A DNA stretch of 64,000 nt from Cyclobacteriaceae bacterium. GTDB taxonomy: Bacteria > Bacteroidota > Bacteroidia > Cytophagales > Cyclobacteriaceae. The notes under the pieces are model-generated. The model ran no database searches. It was not told where the DNA came from and worked only from the letters and a program-made list of their open reading frames with translations. The DNA is taken from the NCBI GenBank assembly GCA_024644875.1, contig JAHEGY010000005.1, forward strand, positions 1-64,000, read 5' to 3'. Shown in pieces: positions 1 to 7,799 of the stretch (position 1 is its first letter; every line of letters begins with the position of its first letter). Position numbers and translations under genes: made by a program.

Positions 1-15
1 TTAAAAGTACTATAT

Positions 16-696
16 ATGAAACACCATTACAGGTTTATTATTCTTATCAGTCTTGTTGTATTGGTTAATTCCGGATCATTGCAGGCCCAGGACAAGAGCT
101 ATTGGTCAACAGGGTTTGAGACGTTGTTCTCCTTTGCGGATATTCAGCAGGATGGCATTAGTAAATCCTCCATTATCAGATGGGCGCCCGTAATAAACGT
201 ACAGACTTTCTTTAACTATGATGCTACAAAACGTTTTGGACTGTTCTCAGGCATAGGTGTAAGAAATGTTGGATTTATTTATGATCAGAGCGATGCCATC
301 AGGAAGAAATACAGAACATATAATGTAGGCGTCCCAATTGGGCTGAAAGTTGGAAACTTTGAAAAAACTTTTGTCTATGCCGGTTATGAAATAGAATTTC
401 CATTTAATTACAAAGAAAAAACCTTTGAAAATGATGTAAAATCAAAGTATACCGAATGGTTTACCGACAGGACACCTACGTTATACCATACAGTCCTTAT
501 TGGCATACAATTACCCAGAGGGGTAAATATAAAATTCAAATACTATCTAACAGGATTTTTTAATCAGGATTTTGTTGAGATCGATGGAACTACAGGAGAT
601 CCTTATCAACCATATGAAAATCTTGATGTCAATGTATTCTTTTTCTCGATTGGCTTTAACCTGTTCAGAGACAAAGAGCTCTATTTCACCGATTAA
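16..696 (+). CDS. Outer-membrane beta-barrel protein, function unknown
   Basis: The 226-residue product starts with a clear signal peptide (charged MKHHYR, a hydrophobic stretch, then AQ-D near residue 25). The rest alternates polar and aromatic residues (for example FGLFSGIGVRN and TVLIGIQLP) and ends in a strand-rich F-x-F-x-I-G-F-N pattern typical of small 8-12-strand outer-membrane barrels of the PorT/outer-membrane-protein-beta-brl type. No catalytic motif is visible. The start is the ATG at 16 because the signal peptide begins there. It is convergent with the OmpH-like gene. The barrel call is structural inference; no specific function can be assigned. Confidence 0.7.
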   Translation: MKHHYRFIILISLVVLVNSGSLQAQDKSYWSTGFETLFSFADIQQDGISKSSIIRWAPVINVQTFFNYDATKRFGLFSGIGVRNVGFIYDQSDAIRKKYRTYNVGVPIGLKVGNFEKTFVYAGYEIEFPFNYKEKTFENDVKSKYTEWFTDRTPTLYHTVLIGIQLPRGVNIKFKYYLTGFFNQDFVEIDGTTGDPYQPYENLDVNVFFFSIGFNLFRDKELYFTD

Positions 697-734
697 TCGG
701 AAATAAAGCGCTTTTATATTATTTGAATTATTCC

Positions 735-1379
735 CTAGTTTGAGGAAGTTGTGTCAGATTCAATTGCAGGAACCTGAGGTATTGCATCTCCTGCATTATA
801 TTCCTCATTCAGGCCTTTTACGATGATATCAGTGATATCCATACTTTTGTCACCATAAAGAATGGCATTTCCCCGTTTTACATTTAAGATTAAAGCAAAT
901 CCATTTTCGTTTGCATATTCCTCCAGATAGCCGGATACTTTATCATACAATTGTGTGTTTACTTCGGCTTCAGCCCTTAAAAGATCCTGGCCCATTTTCT
1001 CCTGAAGCATCATCAGGTTCTGTCTTTTTTGCATAAGGTCTTCTTCCACCGCCCTGGCTTGATTCATGGTCATATTTCCGGCTGTTCTTTGAAAACCTTC
1101 GAATTCCTTTTGTAATCCCTGTGCTTTCATTGTATAATCATTTTCCATAGCCTTTCTTTTCTCCTCAAGATCAGCGGCGAGTTCCTGGAAATATTCATAT
1201 TTACTCAGAAGGGTATCTTCCAGCACATAAGCGATCCCAATATCGACCGGCATGGCCAATGTATCAGTTTTTTCAGTTCCGGAAATTTCTTTTCCTTTCG
1301 GCATGGAGAAATATAATACATACAACACAATTATGGCTATTGCCAGTACAAAGTTCAGGATAATCGAGAAATATTTCAC
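735..1379 (-). CDS. OmpH/Skp-family periplasmic chaperone-like protein
   Basis: An N-terminal membrane anchor or signal segment (KYFSIILNFVLAIAIIVLYV) is followed by a long Glu/Lys/Gln-rich coiled coil (KYEYFQELAADLEEKRKAME onward). A C-terminal globular part contains YANENGFALILNVKRGNAIL, the usual OmpH ending. Skp/OmpH proteins hold unfolded outer-membrane proteins in the periplasm. The frame is open up to an ATG at 1451, but a TATATTTG -7 box at 1408-1415 lies inside that extension. The GTG at 1379 immediately before KYFSII is therefore a better start. A Thr/Ser-rich tail (ESDTTSSN) ends the protein. Confidence 0.75.
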   Translation of the reverse strand: MKYFSIILNFVLAIAIIVLYVLYFSMPKGKEISGTEKTDTLAMPVDIGIAYVLEDTLLSKYEYFQELAADLEEKRKAMENDYTMKAQGLQKEFEGFQRTAGNMTMNQARAVEEDLMQKRQNLMMLQEKMGQDLLRAEAEVNTQLYDKVSGYLEEYANENGFALILNVKRGNAILYGDKSMDITDIIVKGLNEEYNAGDAIPQVPAIESDTTSSN

Positions 1380-1407
1380 TTTTTGCTGTTTTTGGTTTAA
1401 CTGGTCG

Positions 1408-1415
1408 CAAATATA
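1408..1415 (-). promoter_or_regulatory. Bacteroidota -7 promoter box (TATATTTG) for the OmpH-like gene
   Basis: Read on the minus strand this is TATATTTG, a perfect TAnnTTTG match. It lies about 29 nt before the GTG at 1379 and downstream of the ATG at 1451, so a transcript starting here could not use that ATG. No convincing -33 TTG was found. Confidence 0.5.
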
Positions 1416-1472
1416 AAAAAGATATATATATACTGCGCTAAGAAGGATCAATAAATAACAGGATGGGATCCA

Positions 1473-2165
1473 TTACTTATCCTGATAGAAATATCTGATT
1501 GATTTATTTTTTCCTGCGGTATGGGATATGTTTTGCGTAGGCTGTGGCATTTCATGTCTTTCATGCTGCAACTCAGCATTTACTTCTGTCTCTCCGAGGT
1601 AGATACGTGTACTTTTAAAGTAGAATGCCAGAAAAATACCTGCAACCGATCCCATAATATGGGATTCCCACGAAATAGATTCATCAAACGGGAAAAGGCC
1701 ATATATCATTCCACCATACAGGAAGAATATGATCATGGATATGGCAAGTGATCTTGGATTCCTCCTCAGGATGCCTCCCCAGAATATGAACATAACCAAA
1801 CCATAAACCAGGCCGCTGGAACCTATATGGTAAGCTTCACGACCTATGATCCATACCCAGAAACCCGAGGCCAGGTATATCCATAAAAATACTTCAATGG
1901 CTATTTTATGATAAAAATAAAACAATCCCACCCCGAGAATGATCAATGGAATGGTATTTGACATTAAATGAATGGCATCCCCATGGATCAAGGGGCCGGT
2001 AACTATCCCGAGGCTTCCTTTTACGGTTCGCGGTAATATCCCGTATAAACCCAGGTCAAGATGACTGGCCCATTCCACTGATTTTATAACCCAGAGGATC
2101 AATACAAATGACAGGGTAAGATAAACCCCCCTTTGTAATATTTTAAATTCTTTTGATTTGAACAT
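1473..2165 (-). CDS. Rhomboid family intramembrane serine protease
   Basis: A polytopic membrane protein with the rhomboid signature. HLMSN gives the H-x3-N loop, GSSGLVYGLV holds the catalytic GxSG serine, and SHIMGSVAGIFLAF holds the catalytic histidine followed by a small-residue GxxxG-type helix. It should cleave substrates within the inner membrane; the substrate is unknown. The ATG at 2165 (MFKSKEFKIL) is preferred over the one at 2192 because the extra nine residues are uncharacteristic. The Lys/Arg-rich C-terminal tail is cytoplasmic by the positive-inside rule. It is divergent from the sugar transporter. Confidence 0.88.
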   Translation of the reverse strand: MFKSKEFKILQRGVYLTLSFVLILWVIKSVEWASHLDLGLYGILPRTVKGSLGIVTGPLIHGDAIHLMSNTIPLIILGVGLFYFYHKIAIEVFLWIYLASGFWVWIIGREAYHIGSSGLVYGLVMFIFWGGILRRNPRSLAISMIIFFLYGGMIYGLFPFDESISWESHIMGSVAGIFLAFYFKSTRIYLGETEVNAELQHERHEMPQPTQNISHTAGKNKSIRYFYQDK

Positions 2166-2303
2166 TGTACAGGAATCAAACCGGCAAAACAACTAATTCT
2201 GACAAGTTGCTTTAAAGGTGTGGAATTCCTTAATAAAGTTAATCAAATATACTGTTAGTCTAAATTCCATTTCATACAATAAAATAAAAATTTACTTTTA
2301 ACT

Positions 2304-2311
2304 TATATTTG
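2304..2311 (+). promoter_or_regulatory. -7 promoter box (TATATTTG) for the sugar symporter
   Basis: Perfect TAnnTTTG match, 34 nt before the ATG at 2346, in the A+T-rich divergent spacer. No clear -33 element. Confidence 0.5.
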
Positions 2312-2345
2312 GTTATCATTTAACGTAATCGCAGAACAATCACTA

Positions 2346-3668
2346 ATGAAAAAATATCTCTATTTTGTAACTTTTGTCGCAGCCCTGGGAGGGTTCCTTT
2401 TTGGCTTTGACACAGCTGTTATTTCAGGAGCTGAGCAATCTATACAAATGCTATGGAAACTTGATGAGTTACAACACGGGCTTACCGTTTCCATCGCTCT
2501 TTTTGGAACGATAATCGGTGCGCTGTTTGGAGGCTTCCCCTCTGACAGGCTGGGAAGAAAGAAAACCTTATTCTGGATAGGTTTGCTTTATTTTGTTTCT
2601 GCGGTTGGATCCGCCCTTGCTACAGGCTGGTATACTTTTTTATTTTTCCGTTTTATCGGGGGGGTGGGTGTTGGAGCCTCGTCAGTTGCAGGTCCTATGT
2701 ATATATCCGAGATATCCCCTGCCAGAATGCGGGGCAGGCTGGTCGCTTTATTTCAATTCAATGTAGTCCTGGGAATTCTTATAGCCTATTTTTCGAATTA
2801 TTTACTTGGGGGCAGCGGAGAGAATGCCTGGAGATGGATGCTTGGAGTTGAAGCAATCCCGGCTTTTGCATTTCTTTCCCTGGTACTGTTCATTCCTGAA
2901 AGTCCCAGATGGTTAATCTTCAAAAAGGGACTTGTAGACAATGCCAGATTGGTATTATCAAAGATCGGGCATGAGGATGTTGAAGAGGAACTCCAGTTAA
3001 TTATTTCCACACACCAACAACATTTGAAGCTATCGAAAAAGGAAAAATTCTTTTCCCGGCAATATAAGTTCCCCATTATGCTGGCGGTCATGTTTGCTAT
3101 CTTTAACCAGGTCTCAGGCATTAATGCAGTTATCTATTATACGCCAAGGATCTTTCAGAATGCAGGTTTAGAAACCAGTTCTGCATTGCTTTCAACGGCC
3201 GGGATTGGTCTGATCAATTTCATTTTTACAATTCTTGCCATCAGTTTTATCGACCGGTTTGGAAGAAGGTTCCTGATGATACTTGGTTCTTTTGGTCTTA
3301 TCATTACGCTGGCCATGACTTCATTGTCCTTTTATTTTTCCATTGGCGGCGAACTTGTTGCCATAAGCCTTTTTATTTATATAGCCTTTTTCGGATTTTC
3401 CCAGGGAGCTGTGATCTGGGTATTTATTTCAGAAGTATTCCCCAACGAAGTGCGTGCAAAAGGGCAATCTCTTGGAAGTTTTACCCACTGGTTCATGGCT
3501 GCATTCATTACATTTCTTATCCCTTCTGCTGAAAAAATCGGATTTGGCCCGACTTTCCTGTTTTTCTCAGTTATGATGGTATTTCAATTGTTATTCGTCT
3601 GGAAGATTATGCCGGAAACAAAAGGCATACCACTTGAGGAATTGGAGGATATTATGATCAAGAAATAG
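2346..3668 (+). CDS. MFS sugar porter (sugar:H+ symporter, xylose/arabinose type)
   Basis: A 440-residue, 12-helix major facilitator of the sugar porter family. N-terminal GGFLFGFDTAVISGAE, the loop 2-3 motif DRLGRKK (67-73), PESPRWL (184-190) and QVSGINAVIYY in helix 7 are all present, and the protein ends in the family motif PETKGIPLEELE. Members import xylose, arabinose, galactose or glucose with protons across the inner membrane. The xylB-xylA genes 10 kb away make xylose a reasonable guess, but the sequence alone does not fix the substrate. The GT39-type gene starts at the very next base after its stop codon, so the two are likely cotranscribed from the -7 box at 2304-2311. Confidence 0.93.
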   Translation: MKKYLYFVTFVAALGGFLFGFDTAVISGAEQSIQMLWKLDELQHGLTVSIALFGTIIGALFGGFPSDRLGRKKTLFWIGLLYFVSAVGSALATGWYTFLFFRFIGGVGVGASSVAGPMYISEISPARMRGRLVALFQFNVVLGILIAYFSNYLLGGSGENAWRWMLGVEAIPAFAFLSLVLFIPESPRWLIFKKGLVDNARLVLSKIGHEDVEEELQLIISTHQQHLKLSKKEKFFSRQYKFPIMLAVMFAIFNQVSGINAVIYYTPRIFQNAGLETSSALLSTAGIGLINFIFTILAISFIDRFGRRFLMILGSFGLIITLAMTSLSFYFSIGGELVAISLFIYIAFFGFSQGAVIWVFISEVFPNEVRAKGQSLGSFTHWFMAAFITFLIPSAEKIGFGPTFLFFSVMMVFQLLFVWKIMPETKGIPLEELEDIMIKK

Positions 3669-5336
3669 ATGAATTTAAGAGCAAATAAGATCGATTCCCA
3701 GAGTTGGATTACAATTATTATCTTGTTCTCTTTGGTTGTATATGCGGTTGGTATATTTATAACGCTGATGGAGCCTGATGCAGCAGTGTATGCGGATATT
3801 TCAATGGAGATGGCAAAAAATAATGATTTCTCTGAGATAAAATTAAAAGGTTCAGACTGGTTGGACAAACCTCATTTTCAGTTCTGGGTAACCGCCATCT
3901 TTATCAAGGTATTTGGGATCAATAATTTAGGGTATAAATTACCGGCGATACTTTTTTCACTACTCGCAGCATATTATGTTTACTTGTTTGGGAAACGGTT
4001 TTATTCAGCAAAACATGGAATAATAGCGGCGATTTTCCTTATGACCGCCGAACACATCATCATTTCAAACAATGACGTTCGTGCTGAGCCTTACTTGACT
4101 TGTTTTACCATTTTCTCCCTGTATTATTTTGCTGTTTACCTTGAAGGCAAGAAAATGATGCACTTAATACTGGGATCATTTGGACTGGCTGTTTTATTGA
4201 TGACCAAGGGGTTATTCAGCATTCTTCCAGTTGCTTCCGGTATAGGGCTGGCATTGATCCAAAAAAAGAAATGGAAAGAGATACTCAGCTGGCAGTGGCT
4301 TCTGGTAATTGGCTTAACTTTATTGATGATATCACCGACACTCTTTGCCTATTATTTTCAGTTTGATGCGCATCCTGAAAAGGAAATGTTTGGGTCAAAG
4401 GGGGTATCAGGTATTAAGTTCTTCTTTTGGGACAGCCAATGGGGCCGGTTCACCAATACGGGCCCAATAAAGGGCCATGGTGATCCGTTTTTCTTTATTC
4501 ACACCATGCTTTGGGCATTTGCACCATGGGCCCTGCTGGCATATGCGGGTATATTCCGGAAGGTCAAATATATCATAAACAGAAAGAATACTTTTGAGTC
4601 TTATACGGTTTTTGGATTTGTTTTCACTTTTATAATTTTTTCACTCTCCAGTTTTCAGCTTCCACATTATCTGAACCAGTTATTCCCCTATTTAGCTATA
4701 TTAACGGCTTTTGTATTGCTGGACAGGTCCCGGGATTATAGATTTTTAAGGATCCATTATATTTTGATGAACGGAATAAGCATAATATTCATTGTTTTGG
4801 TGGTATTGCTTCATCTGTTCTATTTTAACAATATCCCGCGTATGGATGTGGTCGTAGTTTTACTTACGGGAATCACCGCATCCCTATATTTTATAGTTCA
4901 TAACCGCACATTTATTAAAAGAGTGATAATCCCTCCGGCTATTATTATTTTGTCGGTAAATTATTATTTGAACCGGCAATTTTATCCGGACCTTTTAAAA
5001 TATCAATCTGAAAGTGAACTGGCCTTTTACATGATAGATGAACAACTTCCAACAGATAAACTTGTTATTTTCGAGAAGTTGCAGTGGAGTACTCAGTTTT
5101 ACTTGAAGAGAATAATTCCTTCAGTCACTGAGGAAGAATTATCACGGATCAAATTACACGACCTCCTGGTTTTTACTGATGCGGACGGATTGAAAAAACT
5201 TGACCAATACGGGTACACCCTTAAGACAATCAAGGAGTTTAAAGATTTTCATGTAACTGGCCTAAATATAAAATTCATAAATTCAGCTACGAGGGAAAGT
5301 ACTTTGACAAAAACATATCTTGTTTCTATTCAATGA
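3669..5336 (+). CDS. GT39/ArnT-like integral-membrane glycosyltransferase
   Basis: A 555-residue multi-spanning protein of the GT-C fold (dolichyl-phosphate-mannose mannosyltransferase / ArnT-like PMT family). The first periplasmic loop has the acidic pattern EPDAAVYADISMEMA followed by LDKPHFQFWV, the usual polyprenyl-phosphate-sugar and acceptor site of PMT-2 proteins. A run of about ten hydrophobic helices and a C-terminal soluble domain follow. Such enzymes transfer a sugar from an undecaprenyl-phosphate carrier to lipid A, glycan or protein on the periplasmic face. The ATG abuts the stop of the preceding symporter. Its 3' end overlaps the convergent GT9 gene by 7 bp. Confidence 0.85.
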   Translation: MNLRANKIDSQSWITIIILFSLVVYAVGIFITLMEPDAAVYADISMEMAKNNDFSEIKLKGSDWLDKPHFQFWVTAIFIKVFGINNLGYKLPAILFSLLAAYYVYLFGKRFYSAKHGIIAAIFLMTAEHIIISNNDVRAEPYLTCFTIFSLYYFAVYLEGKKMMHLILGSFGLAVLLMTKGLFSILPVASGIGLALIQKKKWKEILSWQWLLVIGLTLLMISPTLFAYYFQFDAHPEKEMFGSKGVSGIKFFFWDSQWGRFTNTGPIKGHGDPFFFIHTMLWAFAPWALLAYAGIFRKVKYIINRKNTFESYTVFGFVFTFIIFSLSSFQLPHYLNQLFPYLAILTAFVLLDRSRDYRFLRIHYILMNGISIIFIVLVVLLHLFYFNNIPRMDVVVVLLTGITASLYFIVHNRTFIKRVIIPPAIIILSVNYYLNRQFYPDLLKYQSESELAFYMIDEQLPTDKLVIFEKLQWSTQFYLKRIIPSVTEEELSRIKLHDLLVFTDADGLKKLDQYGYTLKTIKEFKDFHVTGLNIKFINSATRESTLTKTYLVSIQ

Positions 5337-6532
5337 GCTGAACTAAGAAAAAGACCAAGTTTCTCATAAACACTTTCAGGGCTAATACCACTAATGCAAG
5401 GTCTGGTGATACAGGTCGTTTTTCTATGGTTGGCCGCACTAACGCATGGCGAACAAGGCAAACCCAAATAAAATACCTCCGCATTTCCAAGCGGGCCATA
5501 TAAGACAGGGGTTTCGGGGCCCATAATAACAAAAACCTTTAAAGGGGTTACGGAGGAAAAATGGGCCGGGCCGGAATCATTTGTCAGCATTAATTCCGAA
5601 AGAAGATACAAGGGGATCAGTTCCAGGAAATCAAATATACCGGCTGAATTTACACATCTTTCATTATCGATCTCATCAACTACTTTCTGAACATACTCTT
5701 TTTCTGATGGAGCTCCGGTGGCTATTATCAAAACATCTTCGAAATTTTTCAGGATTTCCCTGCCAACGGATACAAAGTACTCTGGCAGCCATCTTCGTTG
5801 TGGCAAGAGATCCGAAGCATTGGGATTGATCAATACAATTCTTTTTTTATTCCAGTCTTTATCTAAATCACTTAGCTTTTCTTTAACCCGATTTATATCA
5901 AAGTGCCCGGGAACAGCCTGGGCAATCTTCAACTGATCGGGATCTACCTGAATGGTCGGATATGGATTACTGTACTGATTGAGCGCCCTTTGTACAAGGG
6001 ATATAAAATTGATGGCGATATGAACATGAGGATTGTACCTTACCGGGTAATTTATAATAAAACCCCTGTACATTCCCTCATCGTGAAATTGTGAAAAACC
6101 AATTCGCGAACCGGCACCGCTAATCCCGGATAAGATGGCTGTAAATCTTGAAAAAAGCTCCATGTCAATTACTGCTGATATCTTCTTTGAGCGGCACCAA
6201 ATAAAAAACCGAAATACATCAATACCCAAATTAAATAGATTATCGGACCGCATCTTAAATATATGGTCCTCTTTCACTGTATTCAGAATCTGCAGGCTCC
6301 GGTAGTTAGATTCAAAAATTGCAAAGAACAATTGCCCTCCTCCCATGTGCCGTAATGATCTCATGGCAGGATCGGCCAGCACAGCACTTCCCATTTCAGA
6401 TAACTCAATGAACAAGGTGTTAGAAAGGTCGGGATTATTTTTTCTGCGGAAGGTGAATAGTTCCAGGATCCAGAGCAAAACACTCAATATAAAAACAAGT
6501 GGAATCCCGGCCCACTTATCAATAAATCTCAT
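5330..6532 (-). CDS. Glycosyltransferase family 9 (ADP-heptose:LPS heptosyltransferase-like)
   Basis: About 400 residues. An N-terminal membrane-associating segment (RFIDKWAGIPLVFILSVLL) is common in Bacteroidota members. The GT-B fold shows NPNASDLLPQRRWLPE in the second Rossmann domain, TNDSGPAHFSSV (the GT9 nucleotide-sugar signature), GPETPVLYGPLG, and a Cys-containing C-terminal segment. The family adds heptose or related sugars to the LPS core or to surface glycans in the cytoplasm. The start is taken at the ATG of MRFIDKW; an ATG five codons upstream (6547) is equally readable. It is convergent with the GT39-type gene. Confidence 0.85.
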   Translation of the reverse strand: MRFIDKWAGIPLVFILSVLLWILELFTFRRKNNPDLSNTLFIELSEMGSAVLADPAMRSLRHMGGGQLFFAIFESNYRSLQILNTVKEDHIFKMRSDNLFNLGIDVFRFFIWCRSKKISAVIDMELFSRFTAILSGISGAGSRIGFSQFHDEGMYRGFIINYPVRYNPHVHIAINFISLVQRALNQYSNPYPTIQVDPDQLKIAQAVPGHFDINRVKEKLSDLDKDWNKKRIVLINPNASDLLPQRRWLPEYFVSVGREILKNFEDVLIIATGAPSEKEYVQKVVDEIDNERCVNSAGIFDFLELIPLYLLSELMLTNDSGPAHFSSVTPLKVFVIMGPETPVLYGPLGNAEVFYLGLPCSPCVSAANHRKTTCITRPCISGISPESVYEKLGLFLSSAH

Positions 6533-6687
6533 GGTATCTACCTTCATATCAGGATCTTTGTAAAAGATAAAGATAGAAAAATGCCTGGCTAATAGTCATG
6601 AAATTCCAGCTTCTTTAAAAAAATGCTGAGGATAATAATGTATTTGCGGATTCCTGAATTAAAAATAGAATGGAATCATATTAAAAT

Positions 6688-6709
6688 AAAAAACCCCGGA
6701 TCGCCGGGG
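6688..6709 (-). terminator. Rho-independent terminator of the trx-grx/groES operon
   Basis: On the minus strand a 6-bp CCCCGG/CCGGGG stem with a 4-nt loop (6694-6709) is followed by six T residues. It lies just past the groES stop codon at 6718. Confidence 0.8.
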
Positions 6710-6717
6710 TCATTGCA

Positions 6718-7008
6718 TTATATCTCTTCAGTTTCGACAAGTTTTGCCAGTACATCAGCATAAGGCACCACCAGGAATTTACCATCATCCAGTTCAATTT
6801 CGGTTCCTGAATATTCTTTATAGAACACAACATCGCCAACAGCGATTTCCGGACCTTCTATATTGCTTAAGGCAACAACCTTGGCAAATTTGGGTTTTTC
6901 CACAGCAGCTGTGTCAGGTATAATTATCCCGCCAGCTGTTTTCTGCTCACTTACCTCTTCTGATACATCCAGTATCACATTTTGATTTACAGGTTGTAAT
7001 TCTCTCAT
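6718..7008 (-). CDS. groES: GroES-family co-chaperonin (Hsp10)
   Basis: A 96-residue protein of normal GroES length. The mobile loop that binds GroEL is intact (EQKTAGGIIIPDTA, compare the usual ETKTAGGIVLPD), as are the core strands (KVVALS, VGDVVFYKEYSGTEIELDD) and a C-terminal FLVVPYADVLA. Co-chaperonins cap the GroEL folding chamber. No groEL lies beside it, unlike the standard operon. Its partner is instead the thioredoxin-glutaredoxin gene 1 nt upstream. This may be an additional GroES linked to redox or stress; whether a standard groESL exists elsewhere cannot be seen here. Confidence 0.88.
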   Translation of the reverse strand: MRELQPVNQNVILDVSEEVSEQKTAGGIIIPDTAAVEKPKFAKVVALSNIEGPEIAVGDVVFYKEYSGTEIELDDGKFLVVPYADVLAKLVETEEI

Positions 7009-7009
7009 A

Positions 7010-7594
7010 TTAATTCGCTTTTATTTCCAATAATTGATTTAATTTCTTTTGATCAAAACCTATCACCATCTGCCCGTCAATCTCTGTTTGAGGCACACCT
7101 TGCTGGCCACTTTTGCTAACCATACTCTGTGCTGCTCCCTGGTCACTGGCTACATCCACCTCTGAATACCTGACCCCATTTTTTCTTAAATAGTTCTTAA
7201 CCGTTGTACACCAGGGGCAAGTCGGGGTCGTATATACCGTAACATTTTTCTGAGGGCGTTCAGCCGCCTTGGCCTCATAAATTATATGATCCAGCAGCGT
7301 CTGATAAAAATCCTCTTTATGGCATCCTTTAAAGGTATTCTTAAATTCGCCAACTTCAAATTCAATAAGTGCAGGAACGGTAGTGATATTATAATTTTCG
7401 TGAATATCACGAACATTCTTAACATTAGCTACAAATATATGAGCTTCTGAATTTTTATCAGCAACTGCTTCAATATTCTTTTTGGCACATTCGCTTTGTT
7501 CAGAGCCTTCCTTGTATAACAACAGATATGATCTCTTTTCCCTTTTGATCTTATCTATTAATTCTGCATGTGAGTTTAATGTTTCAACCGACAT
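7010..7594 (-). CDS. Thioredoxin-like / glutaredoxin two-domain fusion
   Basis: Two thioredoxin folds in 194 residues. Residues 1-105 form a thioredoxin-like domain in which the WCGPC site is replaced by GSEQSEC (only Cys36 left), although the cis-proline loop TTVPALIEF is kept. Residues about 116-194 are a glutaredoxin with a CPWC active site (Cys126, Cys129) and GVPQTEI as the cis-Pro loop. It should be a cytoplasmic dithiol oxidoreductase whose N-domain has become a binding or monothiol module. groES starts after 1 nt, so the two are cotranscribed. A TAAATTTG -7 box precedes it. Confidence 0.82.
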   Translation of the reverse strand: MSVETLNSHAELIDKIKREKRSYLLLYKEGSEQSECAKKNIEAVADKNSEAHIFVANVKNVRDIHENYNITTVPALIEFEVGEFKNTFKGCHKEDFYQTLLDHIIYEAKAAERPQKNVTVYTTPTCPWCTTVKNYLRKNGVRYSEVDVASDQGAAQSMVSKSGQQGVPQTEIDGQMVIGFDQKKLNQLLEIKAN

Positions 7595-7612
7595 TTATGA
7601 TATTTTTTTGTA

Positions 7613-7620
7613 CAAATTTA
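7613..7620 (-). promoter_or_regulatory. -7 promoter box (TAAATTTG) for the trx-grx/groES operon
   Basis: Minus-strand TAAATTTG fits TAnnTTTG exactly and sits 18 nt before the ATG at 7594, implying a very short leader. Confidence 0.5.
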
Positions 7621-7799
7621 TTACACATGAACAACTCTTCATAAATAATGCCAATTAAATTTTGATTTAAAAATGTCAGTTTTACAGGTCAAAATGTCAT
7701 AGTAAAAGACTATGTCTCTGAGCAGCTGATTCAATTTGTCATGATAAAAAAATTGACAATTGATATATGTAGATCAGGAAGGCAATAATTATTCGATGT

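Noticed and set aside
7698-7714. Small hairpin CATAGT-loop-ACTATG between the OmpA-family gene and trx-grx as a terminator
   Set aside because: Only 6 A/T-rich base pairs and no T tract on either strand.
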